NCBI GenBank assembly: GCA_030021035.2
Contig: JARYZH020000319.1
Coordinates: forward strand, 124,001-188,000
Length of the DNA stretch: 64,000 bases
Source: Notholithocarpus densiflorus
Taxonomy: Eukaryota > Streptophyta > Magnoliopsida > Fagales > Fagaceae
Direction of reading: 5' to 3'
A program made the position numbers and the translations under genes. Below the pieces are notes generated by a model that made no database searches, was not told the DNA's origin, and saw only the letters and a list, made by a program, of their open reading frames with translations. Positions 32,653 through 44,734 of this stretch are shown one piece after another; position 1 is the stretch's first letter; every line of letters begins with the position of its first letter.

Positions 32653-33569
32653 GATGTGTTTCACTTGTTTCAAGACCAAGTATTAAAGCCTTCAAGTCTG
32701 TCCAAGAAAACAAGCTGAAAGTGCAAAGTTACTAAAGCTCAACAGCTAGCTCGACAGCTGTATCTATCGAGCTTAAGAAAGCTGTTTTAGCCCCATGTGC
32801 TCGACACCTTCTTGACAACTACTCGACACCTCCTATCTGTCGAGGTTTATGAATTTCAGAATTCTGATATGATTTTCTTGGGATCCGTGATTATGTGTTT
32901 GGGCCTTCTTTTCTCCTAATCCTAAATATATAAAAGGATTGTTTTAAGGGCTGTCAAAGAGTACACAAGTTGCACAAGCATTGAGCAAACCTTGTTCAAG
33001 CAAATTGTGACTGGAGACAAAGTTCTTGCCCTTGTTCATCTCTTTCTCTTGAAGAAGTTGCTGTGTATTTGCACCATAGGGTTTTGTGACCAAGCATCTT
33101 CTTGATCTTCATCGTGTGGATGAACTGAAGAACTTTGCAGCCAACAACCTTCTTAGTTGGTGATTGAAGTCGCGTATTGGGATCCGTGCATTGGTTAGTC
33201 ACGTACTTGGGAGTCGTGCATCAAAAGAGGGGAACTGTCACTACAGAACAAGTCCAATTGGGTATTGGGGTAAGGATTCAACTGTAGGTTGGTAAGGTAC
33301 TTGGGATTCCTTTACTTGTAACCGCTTGTTGTGATAATAGTGGAGTTTCGGGAGTGGTGACCTGAAAATCACCCGAAGGGGTTTTTGCCGCTAGGTTTTT
33401 CTCATTCGTAAACAAATCACCGTGTTATTTATTTTCTGCTGCATAATTAGTTTATTGGTGATTTGTTTGTGCTACCACGCATTTGCATGATAAATTGATT
33501 AATTAATAACTTGGTTAATTAATTAATTAATTTCTATCACAAGGGGTTAATTTAGTTTGTGGCCTATCA
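32621..33569 (+). repeat. 5' LTR of element C
   Basis: Ends GGCCTATCA and starts TGATAAATGG, so the ends form TGATA/TATCA. The exact start is clouded by the palindrome there. Its body is co-linear with the solo LTR at 12270-13378. A TCGA-rich patch lies at about 32745-32850. Confidence 0.7.
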
Positions 33570-33571
33570 AG

Positions 33572-33583
33572 TGGTATCAGAGC
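33572..33583 (+). promoter_or_regulatory. Primer-binding site of element C
   Basis: TGGTATCAGAGC, the initiator-tRNA-Met complement used by copia elements, 2 bp after the LTR. Confidence 0.9.
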
Positions 33584-33640
33584 GGGCACACTCTGATTAG
33601 GTTTAATCTTTGCTGTGTTGATCTATTGACCCCTGCTGTC

Positions 33641-36600
33641 ATGGCTGTAACCGGCTTGAAGAGATCTTTGTTTTCAAATACATCTTGTTTTTCTAATCTC
33701 TATTTGTTTGAGTGTCTTAGAAAATACAAGTCTAAAAGTTATTTAAACTCCCTTTTGACGACTATTGGAAAAGATCTTAGTTTGGCTAAGATGAAACTAG
33801 ACTGTCTCAGAATGAGAATGTGCAAAGGAGTTCGTCTAAGAAGAGTGAAAGCTAAAGGCTTAGCTCGTATAAGGCAGTTAAGAGAAAGTACCATTCCCAC
33901 TGATTTGTTATCTAAGCACGAAGTGTGTTTTATGATGAAATCTACATTTAAAGTAATGGACACGTGTTTGTGGTACCTTGATAGTGGTTGCTCAAGACAC
34001 ATGACTGGAGACCGATCTCTATTCAAGATTTTCGAGTCTAAGAAGGGTGGCAATGTCACTTTTGGTGATGGGAGCAAATCACAGATTAAAGGAAAGGGAA
34101 TCATCTCTCTACCTGGACTGCCAGACATTGCCAATGTTCTATATGTAGAAGGTCTGAGGGTGAACCTGCTGAGTATAAGTCAGATATGTGATCAAGACTT
34201 CATGGTGCTATTCTCCAAGGGAATGTGTCTTGTCATGAATGAGTCTAGAAAGAAACTTATAAGTGGTGTTTGCACTCTTGACAACTGTTATGGATTGGTT
34301 CCTGATGCTGATATTGTGTGCAATAGCATTCGTTTGCCAAATGAAGATCTATGGCTTCAACGGATGGGACATGCTAGTTACAAACATCTCTCTATTGTAT
34401 CTAAGCATGAGTCAGTTTTAGGGATACCAAAGCTTAGTAGAATGAGCAATGTGGTATGTGGACCGTGCCAACTTGGAAAACAGACAAAAGCTAAGTATCT
34501 TGGCACTCAGACATTAGCTACATCTAGACCATTGGAGCTTCTACATCTGGATCTTATGGGTCCAACCAGAACTGAGTCTCTTGGTGGTAAGAGATACATC
34601 TTGGTTGTGGTAGATGACTTCACTAGGTACATTTGGGTCATTCTTCTACGATCCAAGTCTGATGCTCCTGAGCACATTGAAGCTTTGTGCACAAGACTGC
34701 AGAATGAAAAGAGCTTGAAAATTGATCGAATTCGAAGTGACCATGGTAAAGAATTCGAGAACTCATATATGGAGTCATTTTTCACAAGATTAGGCATCTC
34801 TCAAGAATTCTCTGCTCCTATTACTCCTCAACAGAATGGTGTAGTAGAAAGAAAGAACAGGGTTATTCAGGAGATGACTAGAGCCATGTTATACAATAAG
34901 GATGTGGCTAGAAACTTGTGGGGAGAAGCCGTTAACACTGCGTGTCATACGGTCAATAGGGTGTATTTTAGACCCGGCACCAAGAAGACTCCATATGAGC
35001 TATGGAAAGGAAGGAAGCCTAATGTGAAGTACTTTAGGATCTTTGGAAGTACTTGTTTCATACTAAAGGATAGGGAGAATGTGGGAAAGTTTGACTCCCG
35101 AAGTGATGAAGGAATATTTCTGGGTTATTCCTCTACAAGTAAGGCTTATCGAGTATATAACAAAAGAACCATGAAGGTAATGGAGACTGTGAATGTTGTT
35201 ATTGATGAGTCTTCAAATTCTAGTTCTGAAAAAGGTATTGAGGAAATAACTAAAGAAATTCTTCCTCCTAAGCCTAGAGAAGTTCAAGAAATTGTTGAAC
35301 GAGAACCTGCATCTCCTAGTACTCCAGATACTCCTAGTGTTGTGGAAAATTCTGCAGACATAACCACTTCACCAGAGTCTAAATCCCATGAGGAGAAAGG
35401 ACCTTCCTCCAGGATTAAGCTAAATCATCCTCAAGAAGATATTGTGGGAAATCTGAATGAACTCACATTAAGGAAACGAACAGTTGATAAATGTGTTGCT
35501 AACTTTGTGTCTTATTCTTGTTATCTGTCACAGGTTGAACCTACTAAAGTTGAAGAAGCTCTTTAGGATGAAAGTTGGGTTGAAGCAATGCATGACAAAC
35601 TGCTTCAGTTTCAGAGGAGTGACGTCTAGACCTTGGTACCTAGACCGGAGAGTGAACACATCATCGGTACAAAGTGGATATTCCGCAATAAGACTGATGA
35701 GGAGGGCAATGTGATTCGCAACAAGGCTCGGCTATTAGCTCAAGGATACTCACAAATGGAAGGAGTAGACTATGATGAAACATTTGCTCCAGTTGCCTGT
35801 ATGGAGTCCATCCGAATTCTCCTTGCCCTAGCTTGCCAATTGAAGTTCAAGCTTTATTAGATGGATGTCAAGACTGCTTTCTTAAATGGGCTGCTCAAAG
35901 AAGATGTCTATATGGCCCAATCTAAAGGATTCATTGATCCACACTTTCCGGATCATGTACTGTATCTCAAGAAGGCACTTTATGGCTTAAAGCAAGCCCT
36001 CAGAGCTTGGTATGATAGGCTTACACAGTACTTGGTGTCACACAGGTTCACAAGAGGAAAGGCTGATCCGACTCTCTTCATCAAAAGAGAAGATGGCGAG
36101 CTAATAGTTGCTCAAGTCTATGTTAATGACATCATCTTTGGATCGACTAAGGATGAACTTGCTCATGGTTTCTCAAAACTCATGCAGGCCGAGTTCGAGA
36201 TGAGCATGATAGGAGAGCTGACTCACTTCCTTGGGTTGCAGATTCGTCAACAAGATTTAGGTATATTCCTATCTCAATCTAAATATGCTAAGAATCTTGT
36301 GAAAAAGTTTGGTTTAGAATCTACTAGTTCTGTTAGAACCCCTATGAGCCCAAATGTTAAACTCACTGTTGACTTGTTAGGTAAAAGTGTTGATCCTTCT
36401 CTCTATAAAAGCATGATAGGTAGTCTTCTTTACCTTACTGCTAGTAGACCTGACATTAGTTACAGTGTTGGAGTGTGTGCTAGATATCAAGCTAATCCCA
36501 AAGAGTCCCATATGACTGCTTTAAAAATAATCATAAAGTATGTCAAAACTACTATTGAGTTCGATGTGTGGTACAGCAAGGACACAAGTGATGTCTTAGC

Positions 36601-37063
36601 AGGGTACTCTGATGCTGATTGGGCTGGGAATGCTGATGATAGAAAGAGTACTTCAGGGGGTTGTTTCTATGTGGGTAATAATCTTGTCTCTTGGATGAGT
36701 AAAAAGCAGAACTCCATCTCATTATCCACTGCAGAAGCTGAGTACATTGCTGCCGGTAGCTGTTGCACCCAACTCCTATGGATGCAAAAACTCCTCCATG
36801 ATTATGGTATTTGTCAAGAGCATCTCACTATCTATTATGACAATACCAGTGCCATTAATATCTCTAAGAATCCGGTTCAACATTCTAGAACCAAACACAT
36901 AGAGATTCGACATCACTTCATTAGGGAGCTTGTCGAAGATGGTACTCTCACTCTTGAGTTTATTCACACCGATGATCAGAAGGCTGACCTGTTTACCAAA
37001 CCTCTAGATAGTAAACGCTTCGAATTTCTTCGTCAAAACATTGGTGTTATCTCCATGGGATGA
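33641..37063 (+). pseudogene. Element C copia polyprotein: protease, integrase, RT, RNase H
   Basis: One frame from ATG 33641 to TAG 35564, then RT-RNase H to 37063. Little or no gag remains: only about 310 bp separate the start from the protease. Protease: WYLDSGCSRHMTG near 33974. Integrase: zinc part RMGHASYKHLS..CGPCQLGKQ, core LLHLDLMGP, IRSDHGKEFEN and NGVVERKNR (DDE complete), and FLGYSSTSKAYRVYN. RT: TKWIFRNKTDEEG, ARLLAQGYSQ and MDVKTAFLNG; the catalytic YVDD is YVND (36119-36130), so the first catalytic Asp is lost. RNase H: SDADWAG, STSGGCFY, STAEAEYIAA and KHIEIRHHFIRE. In-frame TAGs at 35564, 35627 and 35858 sit where relatives have Gln or Trp. A recent but dead copy. Confidence 0.95.
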
Positions 37064-38974
37064 TCGTTCTCTCTTTTCTTCCCTCCTTATGCATTTGCAT
37101 CTAGTTTCTATGCTTTGCTTTGTTTAACATGTTTTTGTTTGGTTATTTTTCAGTTTTGCTTTGTTTTGTTTTTCATATAAAAATAAAAAATTAAAAAAAT
37201 TGAAAAATCAGAAAAATACAAAAACAGTGTGTGTTATGTGTACATTGGTACTTGTGTACCTTGGATGGCCATTGAAACAAAGTTTTCTAAACTTTGTATC
37301 TCTTGTAGCTTAGATAGGCATCTCTATGCACAACTAAGCAAGTGAGCTTTGTGGCTCATGTTTGTGATGAGTAAGATTAAGTTGTCTCTTGCACTTAACA
37401 CTTGTATCACTCTTTTTGACGGAAAGGATTAGAAAATCCTAAGAGAAAGGCATAAATAACTATCTCACCACTGTTGCCCGCCAATCATAATGACGCATGT
37501 ATGCTTCGGCATAGCAAAAGTGCAGTGTCAATGACATTTGTGTGCTTAGGCATAGCAAAATTGGAATGTCAAATGCTTAACATAATTGGGTATTTCTTTT
37601 CTATCTATTATATGCCCATGCATGATTTGCTTAAATAAAATATGCAAAAAAAATGAAAAAGCAAAAAGATCAAAAATGCTTTTAAATATGGTTGCAAGCG
37701 TGTTTTCTAGGAGATGTGGGAGTTATAGGATGTACCTCGAAGGTGATAATCCCCATCAAACAGTTATGATTGTGTGTGAGTTAAAGTGATTTTCTCATAT
37801 CTCAAATTGTCATAACGTGTTGACACATTTGCAATCTTGCGATGTTTTTCACACACAACACGCAATATTCTTTGCTACTCTTTATACATGTGCAGGTACA
37901 ATATGATTTGGCCATTACAAGGTTTTACATGTGTTAATGTATGCTCACTAAACTGTCTTAACTTATTTTTTAAAAATAAAATCGGTTAGACTTGTTTAGT
38001 GTGTGTGTGTGTTTTTGGGATCCATGTGCTTAAAAATTATTGTTGAGAGATGATTTTGAGAGCTTATTATGTTGATTGGATCATTGGTTGAGTTGCATGC
38101 TTGATTGCATTCATATCTGTGTTTTTCTCTCCTCGAAAAACTGTTTTTGAAAAACTGGCTCGACACCTCCTCGATAGCTGGCTATCTGTCGAGCTTCCTC
38201 AGCTTTTTCTTATCGCAATCTCGCTAGCACCTCGACACCTGGTGGATCGATCGAGAAAGCTCCTGCCTCCTCGATAGCTTCTCGACACCTGATGGATCGA
38301 TCGAGCTTCACTTCTTGTGTCTGATGTTGTGTTCCTCGATACCTTCTCGACACTTGCTTCTGTCGAAGGCCATTTTCTCGACACCTACCTCGACAGATGG
38401 TTCGGCACCTCTTGACACCTTTGTCTATCGAGATTTACTGAGGTTCTATTTAAGCTCCTCGTGTGATCCGCTTCTCATTTTTGTCGATCTCTCTCTCGAT
38501 TGCTCTGACTGTTCATCTCCCAAACTCTCTCATCTGACTCCAATCGTGTTCCTCAAGGTTTCTTCAAAGCTTTTTCAAGTTTTCTTCACTTGGTAAGCTT
38601 CAGTTCTCTTACATTTTCATGCATTTCATGATTTGAAACCTAGGTTTTTGGGGTTTTTGAAAAATTTTGGGGTTTTTCAAAATTGATGAGTTTTTTGTTG
38701 AAATTTTGGGATGGGTTCTCAATTAACTGAGTTTAAAATCTCATGCTTTGCATCACAATAGCATTATAAAAGTATTTTCATGCATTTCGATGTGTGCAAT
38801 ATGTTTGTGTGCTGAAAGGACTGGATTGGGCTGAGCCCATGATGCAATTACTTTTGCATGTCACATGCTCATGCATTCTCCATGCATACGTACTTCTTTT
38901 CACATATTCTTAATATTGTGAATTGTTTTAGGACTTTTCTGATTGTCTCTTATCCTTTCTCCCTCTACTGTTAG
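37064..38974 (+). other. 3' non-coding region of element C
   Basis: Long non-coding tail after RNase H. It includes AT-rich text with repeated TGGCATAGCAAAA-like boxes (37510, 37550) and a (GT)n patch at 38000. At 38158-38440 lies a dense TCGA cassette. A leader-like TTCTTCACTTG GTAAGC follows near 38585, and a TGAGCCCATGATGCAATTAC box near 38850. No envelope-like ORF is seen. Confidence 0.6.
38158..38440. repeat. TCGA-rich cassette in element C
   Basis: Many copies of CTCGACACCT, CTCGATAGCT and GATCGATCGAG-type words in a non-tandem order. The same vocabulary recurs at 12970-13190, 32745-32850 and 45050-45190. Confidence 0.8.
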
Positions 38975-38975
38975 A

Positions 38976-39043
<68 letters not shown>
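38975..39043. repeat. (ATT)n microsatellite, left
   Basis: About 23 ATT units directly before the copia fragment. Confidence 0.95.
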
Positions 39044-39600
39044 TCATGAGCGAAGTCTGCACTCTGGATAACTTCTATGGATTGGTACCTGATGCTGATA
39101 TTATGCGCAATAGTATTTGTTTGCCAAATGATGACCTATGGCACCAAAGGATGGGACATGCTAGCTACAAACATCTATCAATTGTAAGCAAGAATCAGTG
39201 TTGGGAATACCAAAGCTCAGCAGGGTTAGCAATGTTGTGTGTGGACCGTGTCAGCTTGGGAAACAGACGAAAGCAAAACATCCAAGCACTTAGACATCAG
39301 CTACATCTAGACCTTTGGAGCTACTACATCTGGATCTCATGGGTCCAACTAGAATTGAATCTCTTGGAGGAAAGAGATACATCATAGTTGTAGTAGATGA
39401 TTTCACCATGTATACTTGGGTCATTCTCCTAAGATCCAAGTCAGATGCTTTTGAGCATATTGAACCTTTGTGTACAAGACTGCAAAATGAAAAGAACATG
39501 AAGATTGATCGAATTCACAGTGATCATGGTAAAGAATTTGAGAACTCATACATGGAATCCTTTTGCACTAGATCTGGTATATCTTAAGAATTCTCTACTC
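39044..39600 (+). pseudogene. Partial second copy of element C integrase region
   Basis: Corresponds to 34262-34825 of element C, clearly a separate diverged copy: VCTLDNFYGLVPDADI, DLWHQRMGHASYKHLS, LELLHLDLMGPTRIES and IHSDHGKEFENSYMES. There is a frameshift near 39190-39300. Both ends fall exactly at ATT/TTA microsatellites, so neither LTR nor the remaining domains are present. Confidence 0.9.
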
Positions 39601-39601
39601 C

Positions 39602-39650
<49 letters not shown>
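39602..39650. repeat. (TTA)n microsatellite, right
   Basis: About 16 units. In element C the corresponding text is only CCTATTACTCC, so the array grew at or joined this point. Confidence 0.95.
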
Positions 39651-39651
39651 T

Positions 39652-39908
39652 GTGGAGGGACGAACCTTTCCCTTAGAAGGTATTGTTCGCTTTGGGAATG
39701 GGCGAAGAGCCGATGCCACTCTCATGGATTTGCTCAATCCTACATCGGGGAGAGACGCCTCCCTCCCCTACCTCCCCCCTGCAGTTTATTAGACTTGCTC
39801 AGGAGTACAATCATGTATAATACACTTTAGTTTTTTAGACTAGCTCAGTAGTACTACACATCCTCCTTTCTTCCCGAGGAGCCAGAAAGAAGAATCTCGA
39901 GGGGCTAT
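39652..39908 (+). other. Internal remnant before a gypsy 3' LTR
   Basis: No coding match. It ends in a purine-rich stretch (GAGGAGCCAGAAAGAAG, then CGAGGGGCTAT) directly before TGTAGGGG, as expected of a polypurine tract. It contains CCTACATCGGGGAG. Confidence 0.5.
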
Positions 39909-40723
39909 TGTAGGGGTGATAGGCCCAGGAGTACATATCTATGTATATATTGGGCCAAGAGCCTAATTCGAGGACATTAAGCAATCTGAGGACGGGTAAA
40001 CACCTTCCTAAGAACCCATGTTGGTAAGTAAAGAGGTGAAGTCTGATCATGATCATCCCAGAAGGCAGTCCGAGGAGGAATGTTTCCACGGCTGAGCAAA
40101 GCCGAGGTTAGAAGGGGTAGTCTGACATCAAGAGCAACGTCCTAGACGATTCCACTAATGAGGATAAGTATCAAGAAGGAACAGGAGAGAGTGAGGCCAT
40201 GAAATATCTAAAGGGAAAGCTGCTACCACCGCATTAAATGCTCTGTAGCTAACTCTCTGGCCGCATTAATGAAGAAGTGGTACTTGAACAGTATCTTTCA
40301 ACCTTACAGCTACTCACCAAGGACTTCAAGAAGGTGCTGATGGGATAAGGATCAACACCAGCAATCTAGTCTACACGTGGAAGGTAAAGATGAAGGGGGA
40401 GGATAGTATAAAATAGAAAGAAGACCCTAAGGGAAGGGATTGAGAAATTAAGAGAAAAACACTGTAGCAATCAAGAAGCTGAATTTGTAATCAAACTTGA
40501 GAGAAATATATAAGAACTAATCTCCTCGGATTGTGTCGAAGACGATTTTCTTTAGATTAAACCATTCTATCTTCATTCTCTTGTCATCTGGATCCACTTT
40601 ACTTGTTGTTTAACTCATTAAAGCCTAGTTTTCCAACTCACTCTCTACAAATTTATTGTATTGGACTCTTTGGGCCTAAATTCATCCATCCTTTGGGCTT
40701 GGGAGCCAAATTGTGTCCTTACA
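39909..40723 (+). mobile_element. 3' LTR of a truncated gypsy element
   Basis: Starts TGTAGGGGTGATAGGCCC and ends TGTGTCCTTACA (815 bp). The start resembles the LTR fragment of element E (TGTAGGGATAAGGGCCC), so they are probably one family. A TATA-like GTATAAAATAG is near 40407. The flanks GCTAT and TTATT do not match, in line with a 3' LTR of an element whose left half is gone. TGGGCC-type motifs occur at both ends. Confidence 0.65.
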
Positions 40724-40730
40724 TTATTAA

Positions 40731-42032
40731 TAACTCTAGATTAAATATTAAAAATAAAAAGATGAAGTGAAAAAGATGTTAAGGGGAATATATATATATA
40801 TATTTATATATATATTGAGCATCAATGTCTGAGTTCAACTAAGCAAAGTAACACAACCTTTTTTCTTTGAAATCACAAAGCTACAATGGTATACCTTTCC
40901 CACATATTTATATTTAAAAGAAAAAATAAATAAGGCCCCGGGAAAAAAAAATGATCTAACTTATGTAAATATAAATTTATAAATTACAATATTTATTGTG
41001 AATGGATGAAGTTCGACCTAGACTGAATTTGGGCTGATACTCATAAATATGTGCCCCAACCCACGTATGAGAGGCCCGAATGAGTTTGTTACGTAGGCAG
41101 CAACGCTAGGGTCCAAACAAATCATTCTTATTCCCCAAGGAGGGGAAGTAGTGTCGAGGAGAAATAATACCTTAGAGGAGTCCACCGTCCAAGCACGAGT
41201 CTTGATGCATAGTTCAAGTTACAAAGGAATCATCACAGTGACAGAGTTAAGGGGGCCCACAACTTGGTATGAGATTAGACATGATAGAATAGTGCTCTAG
41301 ACTCATGGGGTCACCCAAATCCTGCAAGTGGTGGGGCCCATACACTAATGGAATGTTTTCATCATTACGAACCCACTAATTAACGGGCGAGTATAAAAGG
41401 AGAGGGATTCAAAGGAAAAGGGGATTAGAATTTTTTTTTAGGAGAAAAAGTGAAAAACACTGGAGAACGGGAGGATAACACAATTTTTCGGGTAAGGGTG
41501 AACTAGGTAGGAACACTCATAGAACACTTCGACCATCAGAGATTCTCCTCGGATGGCCTAACAAATAGTCTCAAACCACCATATAACAACTTCTAATCAT
41601 CAACCACCTGTTTAATCCTTTTCGGGACCTCCCATTGTGAGCCATACCCCCAGTTATATACAAAATAATTGTGATTGAAGCTCGACAATTACTACTAATT
41701 GTGTGGATTGAACCTGCACAATTGTTATTATAATTTATTAGACATTTTTTATTAGTTGTAAATATTTTTTTAATTTTAAATGCCTACTTGAAATTATACA
41801 TTTTATTTTGACAGAGAATCAGTATAGTTGACTTTATTTATTTATTTAGAATCATGTTATACAATAGAAAAAAAAATATAGGAATTCTTCAAACTAAACA
41901 ATGACCTCCTCATTTCTTTTTTAAGTAATAGAAAATGCTAGAGCAACTTACATCTCAAAGGAAAACTAACAAATGATATGAACAATTTAGAGAGAGTAGA
42001 AAAAATTAATCAAGTTTCAAAAAGGTTTTTTG
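40731..42032. repeat. Copy 2 of the dispersed block (see 5391-7015)
   Basis: Same order as copy 1, without the MITE: at 40911-40925 the flanks TATTTATATT and AAAAG are joined with a single TAA. It contains an (AT)n patch at about 40791-40812 and the LTR-like core 40997-41720 with TATA text GAGTATAAAAGGAGAG near 41390. Confidence 0.85.
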
Positions 42033-42092
42033 GATGAATTTGTTACTTAGCAATAAATTTTACAAATGAATAAGAAATTTTGTATCTAAAAA

Positions 42093-42123
<31 letters not shown>

Positions 42124-42867
42124 CATATAAATATTGAGTAAAATATTATTTAAATATATAAAATGAATTAATTTAATTATTACCTAAACTACTGTCACCT
42201 TTGACATATCAAAAGCTCTTGAGGGTTAACTAACTATCAATTTTAAAGGTCAAGGTGACATTCTGGTGCCACATAATGTCTTTTGGGCAAGTTTGTCAGA
42301 ATTGGGAGTCGAACCATATGATCTTACAATCCTACTAGGCAAAAATGACTAAGATCACAATACGATTTTGTATCTTAATTTCATGATCACATGCAGGATT
42401 GATAGGATCGTTTAGGATCAAACTAATTCTACAATCCTACTAAAAACTAAAATTTGCTTAAGGTTAGCTTAAGAAGACAAAAGCTCAATCCCCCCAATGG
42501 ATAGAAATAGCCCAATAGGCTCAATCTCCACAATGAATAGAAATAGCCCAATAGGCCCTAGATAGTGTTAAAGAGTCAAAAATACCTCTATGTAAACTCT
42601 TAAAAAAAGAAGTCAGTTTAAATTAAATACTTATTCCCTAACTAATTCAAATAGACCTAAAAACACTCTCTTCCTTAAGAGCTAATCATTGAAGACATTC
42701 GAAGGCAACTAGGTTTTGCTGTGAGTTCATTTCCCTTTGCAAGTTAGCATTTTAATATTTCTAAATTACATTAATTTACATTGTTTTGTTGTGAGTTCAT
42801 TATTCAACCCAATGTTTTTGTTTATAGTCTTTGTTTTTTTTGATACCATTCCAAGAAAACAAGAGTC
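42033..42867. other. AT-rich stretch without a gene
   Basis: A run of about 33 A at 42091-42123. A 37 bp or so text with AATAGAAATAGCCCAATAGG occurs twice (about 42500 and 42537). No coding match. Confidence 0.5.
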
Positions 42868-43316
42868 TTACAAAATGGTCGGGTTAACCCAACTGCAGTG
42901 CATTGGCGTTGTAGTTGCCAAGGTAGCTAGGCTACTAACATTACATATGACAATCTTGGGCACAAAAACAGCGTGATAAATAAGACCGGACAGATTTAGA
43001 TGAGACAAATCAGCCATCAAAATCCTTTCCTGCCAACTGGGAGTTGCTTCTTCGTTGGTGACTTCGATTGATCTCTGATTATCATTGAGAAACAAAATTT
43101 GGATGAAACCAAGACTCCTAGCTTTCATTGCTGCTACCACCATTGCTTCCTAGATGGCACTGGGAGTTGTGTCAGCTGTACAGGTCGAGACACCATGGAA
43201 GAGGGTGTTTCCTTGCAAGTTTATGGCTTCATATGCAAATCCACATCTTCTAAATTTCTTCTTTCTTGCTTCAACAACTTTGATGATCAACTGCCAAGGT
43301 CCTCCAAAGTTCTGAT
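42868..43316 (-). pseudogene. LINE-type RNase H pseudogene, downstream half
   Basis: Minus-strand text GFAYEAINLQGNTLFHGV (after a frame-consistent lead-in), EAMVVAAMKARSLGFIQIL, PSWQERILMADLSHLNLSG and FVPKIVICNVSSLATLA is the plant RNase H domain that ends many LINE polyproteins. At least one stop (TAG, where relatives have Gln) lies before EAMVV. The upstream half lies at 50816-51120; element D separates them at the duplicated CTGAT. It is dead. Confidence 0.75.
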
Positions 43317-44720
43317 TGTTGGGATTTGTGCCCTAAAATCCAATTTATTGGCATGTTATAAATGATTAATTTGTTTAATTATATGAGACTGTTTATAAAT
43401 GAACTAATGGGACATTATCTTAGTCCATGAGATGCATAGTATGTGATTTATGTGAAAAGTCACAGAAAATATAAATCGCAAGTTCTTTGTAAACTCAGAA
43501 TTTTGGTTCATAGTCGGTGATGAAATTGGGCGTTTCATTTGCGAAGACTATAACATATCAACTAAGATGATTTATCTTGATCATGGAAGTGGAGACTTCT
43601 AGTTGGTATGTTGATATGTTTTAAGAGTTAAGACATATTGAACTGGATCGTTGTGAGATTTATTATTCTCCTAACGACTGTCAAATGAATAATAAATCTC
43701 ACGACTTCTATTTACATCAATTCTAAATCCTGAGAGAATAATGGACCTAATCATGAGGTGTAGGTTGCTTTGATATATCAGGAGTGAGATCTATAAGTCA
43801 CGGTTAAAACCTCAGTATGTTGGGCAGCCACATTTAATGTTGATGGAACATATATTCTCAAGATGGAATTCATAGTCTCTTAACGGATATACAAAATATT
43901 CCCTTGAGATAAGTTTAATGGGTTTGGTTATTCAGAGTGTTGGGCCCAACCACTTTAGTAAAGAGTTACTAAAGTATATATTTATGGAATTGGATTTCAT
44001 AAATATATGATGAATAACGTAAAAGATTAAACCGGGTACTCAAGGATTAAGATGTAGTAATCTTCAAAGTGGCAGTCTACATTCATGACTTTGTATTACT
44101 ACGAATATTTTAATGAAGGGGTTGCATGTATAATAAAGTCTTGGGATATAATTTATAGATAAGGCCTAGAGTGCAACTATATTTATATAGTAGTATTAAA
44201 TATAGTTAATGGTAACTTTGAACTTGTCAAGAGTTGACAGAAAAGCCCAAGGCCCATTGGAGCTAGTGACTTATTGGTCCCCTTTGGTCCCACTCCAAGC
44301 CACATACTAGAGCCCAATTGGAATGGCTCAAAAGGCTAGCCCAATTAGATAATCAGTTGTATATAAGGAGAGAAACATACAGAATTTCAAAAAAGGCTTT
44401 TTCATGAGTCTTTTCATGAGAGTTCTCATAAGGATTGAAATGGTTTGTATGTGTGTGTTGGACACTCTCATATTCTCTCCTTGGAAACTGATTGAGAGAC
44501 CACATATCTTGGGCATTAAGTGGAATTAGAGTGAAGATTAAGAGTTTTCCCAAGTACTTCTACATCTTTAGTTTTGAATTTCACCGCACCAAGGTACGCT
44601 TTCTTGTTCTTAAATTCTGAAACTTACATAATACATGTTATCTATTGTGAATGAAGTAGATCTGTTAATTTTTTCGTTGCGTATGTTTTGTATGCGTTAC
44701 AAACATGTATTTTTCCAACA
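43317..44720 (+). repeat. 5' LTR of element D
   Basis: 1404 bp, starts TGTTGGGATTTGTGCCC and ends TTTTTCCAACA. A TATA-like GTATATAAGGAGAG near 44360 fits the transcription start region. Confidence 0.95.
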
Positions 44721-44722
44721 AA

Positions 44723-44734
44723 TGGTATCAGAGC
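44723..44734 (+). promoter_or_regulatory. Primer-binding site of element D
   Basis: TGGTATCAGAGC, 2 bp after the 5' LTR. Confidence 0.95.

Larger units (their letters stand above)
32621..38974 (+). mobile_element. Element C: Sirevirus-like Ty1/copia element (3' LTR not found)
   Basis: 5' LTR 32621-33569, Met-type primer site, a nearly gag-less coding region to 37063, then about 1.9 kb of 3' non-coding sequence. The pol order protease-integrase-RT-RNase H is typical of copia. No second LTR is found before the ATT microsatellite at 38975, so the right end is lost or rearranged. Confidence 0.8.

Noticed and set aside
33572..33583. TGGTATCAGAGC as part of a tRNA gene
   Set aside because: It is the complement of the tRNA-Met 3' end, lies 2 bp after an LTR, and has no cloverleaf around it; it is a primer-binding site. 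The same holds at 44723.
42310..42330. Minus-strand GGTTCGACTCC as a Pol III B box (SINE or tRNA)
   Set aside because: The only A-box-like text is about 15 bases away, far too close, and no SINE ends or tRNA fold are seen.
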